Shown: in pieces, positions 23,689 to 30,081 of the stretch | How positions within the stretch are numbered: position 1 is the stretch's first letter | Layout: each line of letters opens with the position of its first letter | Origin: an uncultured Lachnospiraceae bacterium | GTDB lineage: Bacteria; Bacillota; Clostridia; Lachnospirales; Lachnospiraceae | Direction: 5' to 3' | Length of the DNA stretch: 30,081 bases | Assembly (NCBI GenBank): GCA_900554205.1 | Contig: USGM01000026.1 | Span: 1 to 30,081, forward strand | Notes under the pieces: model-generated | Database searches by the model: none | What the model saw: only the letters and a program-made list of their open reading frames with translations | Told to the model about the DNA's origin: nothing | Made by a program: the position numbers and the translations under genes

Positions 23689-24528
23689 TCAGCCTTTCAC
23701 TCCACCGCTTGTCAGACCGGCAACAAAGAACCTCTGACAGCATATAAAAACTATCAGAATCGGCAGGAGACTGAATACGGACAGCGCAAACACATATCCC
23801 CACTGTGTAAATTGATGCTCTCCGAAAAAGCCTGATATTGCGATCGGCATCGTCCTCTTCAAATTATCATTCAGCACCGTGTTTGCCCATGGAAATTCCT
23901 CCCACGCGGTCAGAAAATTAAAGATGGATACCGATGCAATTCCCGGCTTTGCCAACGGAATGATGATTCTCCCGAAAACGGTAAAAACGCTTCCCCCATC
24001 CATGTAGGTTGCTTCGTCAAGCTCTCTGGGGATTCCCTCTACGAATCCCTTGATCATAAACGTGGAATAGGGAATCGTCCAAGCAGTGTAAAAGGGCACC
24101 AGCCCTGTCAAAGAGTTGATTACATGCAATTTTACTGCCAGTTCATACTGCGGTACGATCAACGTCAGCCCCGGAACAATCATAGTCAGCACGATAAATG
24201 CAAATAAAAATTTTCTTCCGGGAAACTCAAATCTCGCAATTACATAGCCCAGTGCCGTAGCAATCATCGCCGCAAAAAGCACGGAGGCAACTGAAACCAG
24301 AATACTGTTTAAAAAATTTCTGTAGAATTTACTCTGCCCTAATATATATCTGTAATTTTCTATCGTTATCTCGTCCAGTGACGGTAAAAACCTGGGAGGA
24401 TATTGGTATAAGGCTCCATTGGGCTTCAGGGATGTGCTGATCATATATACCATGGGCAGCACTACAACAATTAACCCTGCCAGAAGAATAAAATGAAGAA
24501 TTATCTCTGTCCATGTCTTTTTTTTCAT
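23689..24528 (-). CDS. Carbohydrate ABC transporter permease, MalG type
   Basis: This 279-aa inner-membrane permease has six hydrophobic segments and is the last gene of the sugar operon. It carries the LPMVYMISTSLKP motif typical of MalG proteins after the first segment and the EAA loop EGIPRELDEATYMDGGSVFTVFGRIIIPLAKPG, which contacts the ATPase. It pairs with the MalF-type protein encoded 18 bp upstream to form the channel of a CUT1 importer. The ATG at 24528 has GGCAGG eight bases upstream; a TTG two codons earlier is less likely. No ATPase gene follows, so a shared MsmX/UgpC-type ATPase encoded elsewhere is expected. Maltodextrin import is inferred from the neighbouring GH13 gene. Confidence 0.94.
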   Translation of the reverse strand: MKKKTWTEIILHFILLAGLIVVVLPMVYMISTSLKPNGALYQYPPRFLPSLDEITIENYRYILGQSKFYRNFLNSILVSVASVLFAAMIATALGYVIARFEFPGRKFLFAFIVLTMIVPGLTLIVPQYELAVKLHVINSLTGLVPFYTAWTIPYSTFMIKGFVEGIPRELDEATYMDGGSVFTVFGRIIIPLAKPGIASVSIFNFLTAWEEFPWANTVLNDNLKRTMPIAISGFFGEHQFTQWGYVFALSVFSLLPILIVFICCQRFFVAGLTSGGVKG

Positions 24529-24546
24529 ATACAATACCTGCCTATT

Positions 24547-25428
24547 CTATTGATCCTTCTGCTGCATGAGGCGGAACTGCACGACAGCCAGAAGTGCCAG
24601 AACAACGGTGGTAATAAAGGACAATGCCGCCGCATACCCGAATTTTCCTGTGTCAAAGGCCTTGTGATACATCCATGTGAGAATTACGTCTGTCTGATGT
24701 CCCGGATCGCCGCCTGTAATCATTTTTACGGACGTAAAAACATTAAATCCGCCTATTGTCAGCATGACAAGTGCAAAGAGAACCGTACCCCGGATGGAGG
24801 GTATGGTGACATGAATCAGCTTATTCCAAGCCGTAGCGCCGTCTATGGCTGCTGCCTCATACAGATCGCCCGGAACGGTCTGCAGCGCCGCCAGAAATAC
24901 CACCATATTCCAGCCAATCCCTTTCCAGATTCCCAGAAGCATTGCAACGGTCATCCCGCTCCATCTGGTATCCAGCCATCGGATGTTCCCACTTGTGATA
25001 TGAATCACTTTAGTCAGAAAATAGTTTAATAACCCCTCAGTGTTAAAGACATACTTGAAAATCAGCGATGCAACCACCCACGAGGTAATTACCGGTAGAT
25101 AATACATCACTCTGTAACCGACCTTGAAATGAGTGATCTGGTTTAGCAGCAGCGCAACCAGAAAGCCCACAAGCATCTGCCCCGGAACCGTTACGATCGT
25201 ATATACCAATGAATTGACAAATACTGTTCTGAAATATTCATCTCCCAGAACCTCTATATAATTTCCCAGACCGATAAAGCGATGGCTGAGCATGCTTCCG
25301 AAATCCCATTCAAAAAAGCTCATGATAAAAAGCTTCACAATCGGATAAACCGTAAAAATTCCGAAAATAAGCAGTCCCGGCAAAAGCAATAAACCTATTT
25401 GTAGCTTACCTTTCCTAGATGTTTTCAT
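24547..25428 (-). CDS. Carbohydrate ABC transporter permease, MalF type
   Basis: This 293-aa permease has six hydrophobic segments and, for this subfamily, the early GLLLLPGLLIFGIFTVYPIV and SFFEWDFG blocks. The EAA loop near residue 190, VPGDLYEAAAIDGATAWNKLIHVTIPSI, is intact. It lacks the long N-terminal extension of enterobacterial MalF, as is usual in Firmicutes. AAGAGG lies seven bases before the ATG. The solute-binding protein gene ends 94 bp upstream, with a stem-loop in that gap that probably sets the expression ratio between the two. The MalG-type gene follows after 18 bp. Confidence 0.94.
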   Translation of the reverse strand: MKTSRKGKLQIGLLLLPGLLIFGIFTVYPIVKLFIMSFFEWDFGSMLSHRFIGLGNYIEVLGDEYFRTVFVNSLVYTIVTVPGQMLVGFLVALLLNQITHFKVGYRVMYYLPVITSWVVASLIFKYVFNTEGLLNYFLTKVIHITSGNIRWLDTRWSGMTVAMLLGIWKGIGWNMVVFLAALQTVPGDLYEAAAIDGATAWNKLIHVTIPSIRGTVLFALVMLTIGGFNVFTSVKMITGGDPGHQTDVILTWMYHKAFDTGKFGYAAALSFITTVVLALLAVVQFRLMQQKDQ

Positions 25429-25451
25429 AGAAATACCTCTTTACAGCGGGA

Positions 25452-25469
25452 GGCAGTGCTTTCACTGCC
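25452..25469 (-). promoter_or_regulatory. Intercistronic stem-loop between binding-protein and permease genes
   Basis: GGCAGTG (25452-25458) and CACTGCC (25463-25469) form a perfect 7-bp stem with a 4-base loop, and the flanking GGGGG and CTCCC can extend it. No T-run follows on the minus strand. Such hairpins after a binding-protein gene commonly protect the upstream message or cause partial termination, giving more binding protein than permease. Confidence 0.65.
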
Positions 25470-25488
25470 ACTGCCCCCAAGCTGTCAA

Positions 25489-25517
25489 TTGACTTTATAC
25501 GTTATACAGGCTATAAT
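25489..25517 (+). promoter_or_regulatory. Possible antisense promoter at the 3' end of the solute-binding protein gene
   Basis: On the plus strand TTGACT (25489-25494), a 17-bp spacer and TATAAT (25512-25517) match the sigma-A consensus closely. A transcript would start just at the 3' end of the binding-protein gene and run antisense to it. The gap is AT-rich, so a chance match is possible. Confidence 0.35.
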
Positions 25518-25522
25518 TAATA

Positions 25523-26860
25523 TCATTCAGCGAGAAGCTCATCAAATCGCTCTGCAAGCTGATCCATTGCTTCCTGCGCGGTTTTTACACCGGTCATAAC
25601 GTCAGTTACCGCTACAGACAGTTCACTGTCCATCTCTGACCAGCATGCAACCGTAGGACGTGACTTTGCTGTCTTGATTGCCTCCAGGAACGGTGCGTAA
25701 TCAGCTTCCTTTACGGTATCGCTTTCCAGTGCCTGCTTGTTTACCGGAATCTGACCGCATTTTGCCATTTCTTCTTCCGCAAATGCCCCGGTCATAAACT
25801 TCATGAACTTCCACGCTGCTTCTTTATTTGCACTATTGAACATGGCAATATCTTCACCGCCGAGAACAGAAACGGAACCGCCCTCACCGGCAGGCATTTC
25901 AGCGGTTGCATATTCAAAATCAGGATATGCGCCCTGCATTTCAGCAACCTTCCATGGACCTTCCAGAAGCATCATATATCTTCCGGTGCCGAAGCCGTCC
26001 GTCATGGGAATATCGCCTGCGTTCCAACCGGTGATTGCACCCTCCTGATAAAGCCCGGCAAATGTTTCTATTGCTTTTACCGTTTCAGGACTGTTGATAT
26101 AACCGGACGCTTTTGTCTCCTCTTCGTTGGTAATGGAGCCACCCATGCTCCAGATAAACGGACAAAGGTTCCACCCCGCCAGAGCAGGTTCATCATAGCC
26201 CCACACCTGTTGACCGTTTGCATTGGTTCCGGACAGTTTTTTCACTGCATCCACAAACTCATCCATGGTCTTAGGTACCTCAATGCCTGCCTCCTTCAAT
26301 GCCTGTACATTATAGAAAAGAATCTTTGTGTTTGTGTTTAAGGCAAGACCGTAGAAATGACCGTCAATTTTTGCGGTGCTCATGGCGCTTTCCAGAAGTC
26401 CACCTGCAACATCTGCGAAATCAGACATTTCCTCGTCCAACGCAGTCAGGATTCCCATCTCCTGAAATTCGGGAACCCACGCGCTGTCAAGGCGGGCAAC
26501 ATCGGGAAGTGTGTCTGATTGTGCACTGATCAAGAGCTTTTGATGCAGATCCGCCCATTCATGCGACACTGCATTCACTTTAATTCCGGGGTTTTCTTCT
26601 TCAAACTTCGGAATCAATACATTCATCAGAGTTTCATTTTCTGCGGACTGTGCACTGTAATGGTGCCAGAAATTAATAGTTACATCCTTCTGCGAAGTGT
26701 TTTCATCCTTCCCAGTGGATTCCGTTGTCGCTGATACCTGACTCTCAGAGCCAGTTTCAGATTTTACTGGTGATTCTCCACACCCTGTTAAAGCTGCCAG
26801 GCTCATTACGGTTGTGAGTAGGATTGCCAGTACTTTTTTGCTTTGCTTTTCCTTCTTCAT
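25523..26860 (-). CDS. Extracellular solute-binding lipoprotein of a CUT1 sugar transporter
   Basis: This protein of about 445 aa captures sugar outside the membrane for the two permeases. The N-terminus is a lipoprotein signal (VLAILLTTVMSLAALTGC, lipobox LTGC with the acylated Cys27), followed by a Ser/Thr/Glu-rich linker. The mature part follows family 1 binding proteins: INFWHHYS near the start, then LPDVARLDSAWVPEF, FYGLALNTNTKILFYN, YMMLLEGPWKV and a C-terminal AWKFMKFMTG. The ATG at 26860 lies nine bases after GGAGG; the ATG at 26869 touches that site. It starts 16 bp after the GH13 gene. A maltodextrin or cyclodextrin ligand is inferred from that neighbour. Confidence 0.94.
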   Translation of the reverse strand: MKKEKQSKKVLAILLTTVMSLAALTGCGESPVKSETGSESQVSATTESTGKDENTSQKDVTINFWHHYSAQSAENETLMNVLIPKFEEENPGIKVNAVSHEWADLHQKLLISAQSDTLPDVARLDSAWVPEFQEMGILTALDEEMSDFADVAGGLLESAMSTAKIDGHFYGLALNTNTKILFYNVQALKEAGIEVPKTMDEFVDAVKKLSGTNANGQQVWGYDEPALAGWNLCPFIWSMGGSITNEEETKASGYINSPETVKAIETFAGLYQEGAITGWNAGDIPMTDGFGTGRYMMLLEGPWKVAEMQGAYPDFEYATAEMPAGEGGSVSVLGGEDIAMFNSANKEAAWKFMKFMTGAFAEEEMAKCGQIPVNKQALESDTVKEADYAPFLEAIKTAKSRPTVACWSEMDSELSVAVTDVMTGVKTAQEAMDQLAERFDELLAE

Positions 26861-26876
26861 TGTAAACATCCTCCTA

Positions 26877-28676
26877 TTATTTTTTGCCTGAGTTCTTTGA
26901 ACTCGTTATGACCTTCACAGAACATCCGGGGATAGACATAGTAATTTTTCCCTGATATTCTGTTATGTCCTGATTCAGAAATACCGTTTCCCCTGCCTCC
27001 TCGCAGTGAAACACTTCTCCCGAAAGCTCCTCCGTGAAGACACCCTTCTCCAGTACGGGACAGTCAATATTGCAGCTCTCAGCGCCTTTATGTAATAAGA
27101 TGTAACAGCTCTCCTCCGCATCGCTACGGACAAAACCGTAAGTATCCGTTCCGGCGTCGGCGACAATGGTTCTGAAGCTCCCTCTTCTAATACAACTGTG
27201 TTCCTTTCTCAGCCGCAGAAAAAACTGATACCAGTGGAATAATTCCTGATCGGCATCCCTTCCCCACTCCATGCATCTGCGACAGTCCGGATCGTTCCCA
27301 CCGGTAATACCTGCCTCATCGCCATAATAGACCGCCGGTGCCCCCGGGAACAGCATCTGGAATGCTACCGCCAGCTTAAGCAGCCCCTTGTTTTCATGAC
27401 AGAAGAAAAGAAAACGTTCCGTGTCATGACTATCCAACAAATTGTACAGCACCAGATCTGTCTCCTGCCTGTAGTATGCCAACATATAGTTCAGGCGGCT
27501 GTCAAACTCGCTTACCGATATACAGCCTTTTGCGAAATAATCACGCGCCGCATCCCGGAAAACATAGTTCATTGCCGAATCAAGCTGATTGCCTCGCAGC
27601 ATTTTTCCGGCATACCCCCATGTCTCACCCAACAGGAGCTTATCCGGGTACTTCTCCTTAATGCGAATCCGCGCCTCCTCCCATACGGAAGGATCAACCT
27701 CATCCGCAACATCCAGCCTCCAGCCGTCTATACCGAATTTCTCAATCCAGTAAAGCATGACCTTTATGATAAACTCCCTAACCTCGCGGTTTGCCGAATT
27801 TAACTTCGGCATCCACTTATAGGCTCCCACACATTCGTAATCATGGTGTGTCAAGCTTACCGGAAAATGATTTATGTGAAACCAATCTCTGTATTCCGAC
27901 TTTGCCTGCTTCTCAAGTACATCCTGAAACGGTCCGAAATGTACTCCCGTATGGTTGAAAACACCGTCCAACATGACTCTGATGCCTGCCCGATGGCATT
28001 CCGTCACTAGTCTTCCAAATGTCTCCGAAGTACCGAATGCCGGATCAATCTTAAAATAATCGGTCGTCGCATACTTATGATTAAAGTCCCCGTAAAATAT
28101 CGGATTCAGATACAGGCATTCCACTCCAAGCTCTTTCAGATACGGAATCTTTTTTATGATACCTTCAAGGTCGCCGCCCATAAAATTCTCTCTGTCAGGT
28201 GGTGTTCCCCATGGTCTGCATCCCTCCGGGTCATTTTCGGGATCTCCATTGCAGAACCGCTCCGGAAAAATCTGATAATAGATCACTCCCTTCGCCCAGC
28301 CCGGAACTGTGGCAACATCCGTATTGTTTACATACAGATATTCAAAAAATCCATCCTCCGGTTCTGTCTTGCTCAAGCCGTTCGCCGCATAATAGCCTGT
28401 GCTATTATCTGCGTCCGTAAGCACAAAATAATACTTCTGGTATCGCGCTATCTGGGAAAACGAGACGGTGCACTGAAAATAGTCAAACAGCTTATCTCTG
28501 TAGCAGCATTTCAACTTCTGGCTTTTCCGGTTTTCCGGCTTCGTCCTGTCCCAATAGATCAACGTGCAATCGGTGATATCCCGTCTCGCGGTTCTCATCC
28601 TGAATACCAGGCTGCTCCGTGTAACCGGATAAACAAATTCTTCCGTGTTGCAATGCAGTATTGCCTCTTTATTCAA
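26877..28676 (-). CDS. Neopullulanase/cyclomaltodextrinase-type GH13 (GH13_20-like)
   Basis: This 599-aa enzyme has no signal peptide and should act in the cytoplasm on imported alpha-1,4-glucans or cyclodextrins. Residues about 1-120 resemble the CBM34 module of this subfamily. The catalytic barrel then shows DGVFNHTG (237-244), the MPKLN motif (289-293) diagnostic of the neopullulanase/cyclomaltodextrinase/maltogenic amylase group, the nucleophile D322 in GWRLDVADEV, the acid/base E351 in LLGETWG and the third aspartate D418 in LLDSHDTERF. A C-terminal beta domain ends the protein. The start is a TTG that overlaps the end of the LacI gene by eight bases, with AGGAGAG upstream, so translation is probably coupled. 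It lies between the regulator and the transporter genes, as expected for a maltodextrin catabolic operon. Confidence 0.94.
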   Translation of the reverse strand: MNKEAILHCNTEEFVYPVTRSSLVFRMRTARRDITDCTLIYWDRTKPENRKSQKLKCCYRDKLFDYFQCTVSFSQIARYQKYYFVLTDADNSTGYYAANGLSKTEPEDGFFEYLYVNNTDVATVPGWAKGVIYYQIFPERFCNGDPENDPEGCRPWGTPPDRENFMGGDLEGIIKKIPYLKELGVECLYLNPIFYGDFNHKYATTDYFKIDPAFGTSETFGRLVTECHRAGIRVMLDGVFNHTGVHFGPFQDVLEKQAKSEYRDWFHINHFPVSLTHHDYECVGAYKWMPKLNSANREVREFIIKVMLYWIEKFGIDGWRLDVADEVDPSVWEEARIRIKEKYPDKLLLGETWGYAGKMLRGNQLDSAMNYVFRDAARDYFAKGCISVSEFDSRLNYMLAYYRQETDLVLYNLLDSHDTERFLFFCHENKGLLKLAVAFQMLFPGAPAVYYGDEAGITGGNDPDCRRCMEWGRDADQELFHWYQFFLRLRKEHSCIRRGSFRTIVADAGTDTYGFVRSDAEESCYILLHKGAESCNIDCPVLEKGVFTEELSGEVFHCEEAGETVFLNQDITEYQGKITMSIPGCSVKVITSSKNSGKK

Positions 28677-29694
28677 TTTTTCTGCTCTCTCCTTTCTGTG
28701 TTGATTCTCTTTCGATCATGCGTGTCGGCAGCAACATCTCCTTTCTGTTCCGGCTTGCATCGTGAATCATGGAAAACAACTCCTTTGCAGCCTCCTCTCC
28801 AAGCTTGTAGGTATCAATATCCACCACCGTCAGAGGCGGGTCCATATATTCCGCAAGAGGATAATTGTCAAATGTTACTATTCCAATATCCTCAGGCACA
28901 TGCATGCCCTCTGCTTTGAAAAAATTTAGTGCATGGTAGGCGACCACATTGTTGGTACAGATGACACTGTCAAATTCCTTCCCCTGACTGAGTACGTTTT
29001 TCAGTGCATTACAAACATCCGCTCCGTCTGCTCCGCACCCAATAACCAATGCATCCTTTCCATTCCTGTCCGCCACTGATTGAAATCCCTGAATCCTTTT
29101 TCTCTCGAACATCGTTGTCCGATCCTCAACAAGCAAAAGCGGCTTTTGATAACCTTTTCCAAATAAGTAAGTAACTGCTTCCTCTGCACCCTTTTTGTTA
29201 TCCATGTCGATCCAGTGAATGCCTTCCCTTACCGTGTCCGGCTCACCCATAAGGATAAAAGGAAACTGGTTTCCGATCAGGAGTTCCACAAGCTCCTCCG
29301 ATGCCGCCGAAACCGGCAATATGATTCCGTCAATCTTCTTTTCCAGAATCAGATTCTTTACGGCATTACTGTTCTCCTTATCCGTATCACTTGTAATCAG
29401 CAGATTGAAGCCCATCTCCTGCGTGACCGCTTCGATGGCAGATACACTGCGAATGAAAAAAGCGTTAGAAAAGGCATCGCTGTTGCCGGCATCTATCACC
29501 AGTCCAATCGTAAACGTGCTGCCATTCACGAGACTCCTCGCAAGGCTGTTGGGATGATAGTCTAATTCCCTCATTGCGTCCTTGATTTTCTGTTTTGTCT
29601 CCTCGGAAATGCTGGCTGTACCGTTGATTACTCTGGATACCGTCGAAGGATTCACTCCCACTTTTTTTGCAATATCTTTGATTGTAGCTGGCAT
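28669..29694 (-). CDS. LacI family transcriptional regulator (sugar operon repressor)
   Basis: This 341-aa protein has the LacI plan. The N-terminal helix-turn-helix TIKDIAKKVGVNPSTVSRVI (residues 4-23) is followed by the hinge DYHPNSLARSL, and then by a periplasmic-binding-protein-like sensor (FTIGLVIDAGN, then KKIDGIILPVS, GIVTFDNYPLAEYMDPPLTVV). GGAGG lies four bases before the ATG. It is the first gene of the operon and overlaps the GH13 gene. Two perfect palindromes with the LacI-type core GCAAACGTTTGC lie in its leader, so it very likely represses its own operon and is released by a malto-oligosaccharide. A global catabolite-control role is less likely, as the hinge and position argue for a local repressor. 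Confidence 0.95.
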   Translation of the reverse strand: MPATIKDIAKKVGVNPSTVSRVINGTASISEETKQKIKDAMRELDYHPNSLARSLVNGSTFTIGLVIDAGNSDAFSNAFFIRSVSAIEAVTQEMGFNLLITSDTDKENSNAVKNLILEKKIDGIILPVSAASEELVELLIGNQFPFILMGEPDTVREGIHWIDMDNKKGAEEAVTYLFGKGYQKPLLLVEDRTTMFERKRIQGFQSVADRNGKDALVIGCGADGADVCNALKNVLSQGKEFDSVICTNNVVAYHALNFFKAEGMHVPEDIGIVTFDNYPLAEYMDPPLTVVDIDTYKLGEEAAKELFSMIHDASRNRKEMLLPTRMIERESTQKGESRKIE

Positions 29695-29728
29695 ATTTCC
29701 TCCGTCTCATAAGCTCACAGGCTCTGTT

Positions 29729-29744
29729 GTGCAAACGTTTGCAC
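29729..29744. promoter_or_regulatory. LacI-type operator, proximal
   Basis: GTGCAAACGTTTGCAC is a perfect 16-bp palindrome with the central CG typical of LacI/GalR operators. It lies in the untranslated leader, 35 bp before the LacI start codon. Confidence 0.85.
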
Positions 29745-29760
29745 GGATGTTTAAAAAATA

Positions 29761-29780
29761 TAATGCAAACGTTTGCATTA
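29761..29780. promoter_or_regulatory. LacI-type operator, promoter-proximal
   Basis: TAATGCAAACGTTTGCATTA is a perfect 20-bp palindrome sharing a 14-bp core with the other operator; the centres are 34 bp apart. It covers the expected transcription start just downstream of the -10, so a bound repressor would block the polymerase. Confidence 0.88.
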
Positions 29781-29791
29781 CTTATGCTTTG

Positions 29792-29820
29792 ATATTACAT
29801 CCTTTTTATCTTTTTGTCAA
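29792..29820 (-). promoter_or_regulatory. Sigma-A promoter of the maltodextrin-type operon
   Basis: On the minus strand TTGACA (29820-29815), a 17-bp spacer and TAATAT (29797-29792) form a near-perfect promoter. The start should be near 29785, just before the first operator. Confidence 0.88.
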
Positions 29821-30081
29821 CAAGTATTTAGAGGTGATTCCTTTGCTGATGTATATCGGCGCAATATAATCCTTGCAATTAGAAAAACTTTGTGTTATTC
29901 TGAGAACGAGCATAGAATTTTCTTACATTACAATTCATGATTGCTGTAAATCTTTTACAAATCTATTTGAAGTTTCATGCTTAACATCACAACTAACAAA
30001 ACAGCAGGAGATTTCAAATGGGGCAGTCAGTCCGGAGGATCTGTTTCCCGAGGTAAATCTGCCGGTATATACCTTTGAAAA
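29821..30081. other. Stretch with no assignable gene at the right edge
   Basis: From 29821 to about 30000 the DNA is AT-rich and looks intergenic. The last 60 bp are richer in GC. A plus-strand frame is open from about 29869 to the edge without a convincing start, and its last part reads SPEDLFPEVNLPVYTFE. AGGAG and an ATG at 30018 give only 12 codons. A minus-strand frame ending at 30014 (tail LGKQILRTDCPI) is also open to the edge. I cannot decide between the start of a plus gene, the end of a minus gene or no gene. Confidence 0.4.

Noticed and set aside
1..30081. CRISPR arrays, tRNA or rRNA genes, riboswitches, integrases
   Set aside because: No regularly spaced repeats, cloverleaf sequences, rRNA stretches or recombinase motifs were noticed on either strand by eye. 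A covariance-model search could still find a small RNA.

Overview
The window looks like chromosomal DNA of a Gram-positive anaerobe of the Clostridia, most likely Lachnospiraceae (Roseburia/Eubacterium/Blautia-like). This is an inference. It rests on moderate GC, strong GGAGG-type ribosome sites, the class II (Firmicutes) galT, two domain-permuted GH3 enzymes, a DUF6020-like membrane protein, a YtrA-type GntR-ABC operon and a CUT1 sugar transporter without its own ATPase. No rRNA, tRNA, CRISPR array, insertion sequence or phage gene was recognised.

Layout from left to right. (1) 1-2298, minus strand: galK followed by galT (cut by the window edge), separated by a 140-bp imperfect palindrome. 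(2) 2363-14343, minus strand: a tightly packed run of eight genes that reads as one operon, from a promoter at 14315-14343 to a terminator at 2363-2399. In transcription order it encodes a DUF6020-like polytopic membrane protein, an acyltransferase-3 protein, two large GH3 glycosidases, a small membrane protein, a CapA-like lipoprotein, an aldo/keto reductase with 4Fe-4S motifs and an AraC regulator. (3) 14446-17141, minus strand: GntR regulator, ABC ATPase and two permease subunits, from a near-consensus promoter. (4) 17155-20288: an AraC regulator (minus) divergent from a MarR-MATE efflux operon (plus), whose promoter is overlapped by direct repeats likely bound by MarR. (5) 20247-23679: HD-domain phosphohydrolase and an ANT(6)-like aminoglycoside adenylyltransferase (minus), a 5'-truncated DeoR relic (plus), a small membrane protein (minus) and a divergent MerR-type regulator with an effector-binding domain (plus). 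(6) 23689-29820, minus strand: a maltodextrin-type operon of LacI regulator, GH13_20-like neopullulanase/cyclomaltodextrinase, solute-binding lipoprotein and two permeases, from a consensus promoter with two perfect LacI-type operators. (7) 29821-30081: mostly AT-rich, no gene could be assigned.

The common theme is sugar acquisition and envelope or drug defence. The maltodextrin operon imports alpha-glucans and cleaves them in the cytoplasm. galK and galT feed galactose into the Leloir pathway. The GH3 pair lacks signal peptides and so should act on imported beta-glycosides, or on something made with the membrane proteins upstream. The long DUF6020-acyltransferase-GH3-GH3-CapA-reductase-AraC operon is the least explained unit and the best candidate for an undescribed system. 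The central block carries several small-molecule-sensing regulators beside efflux or detoxification genes.
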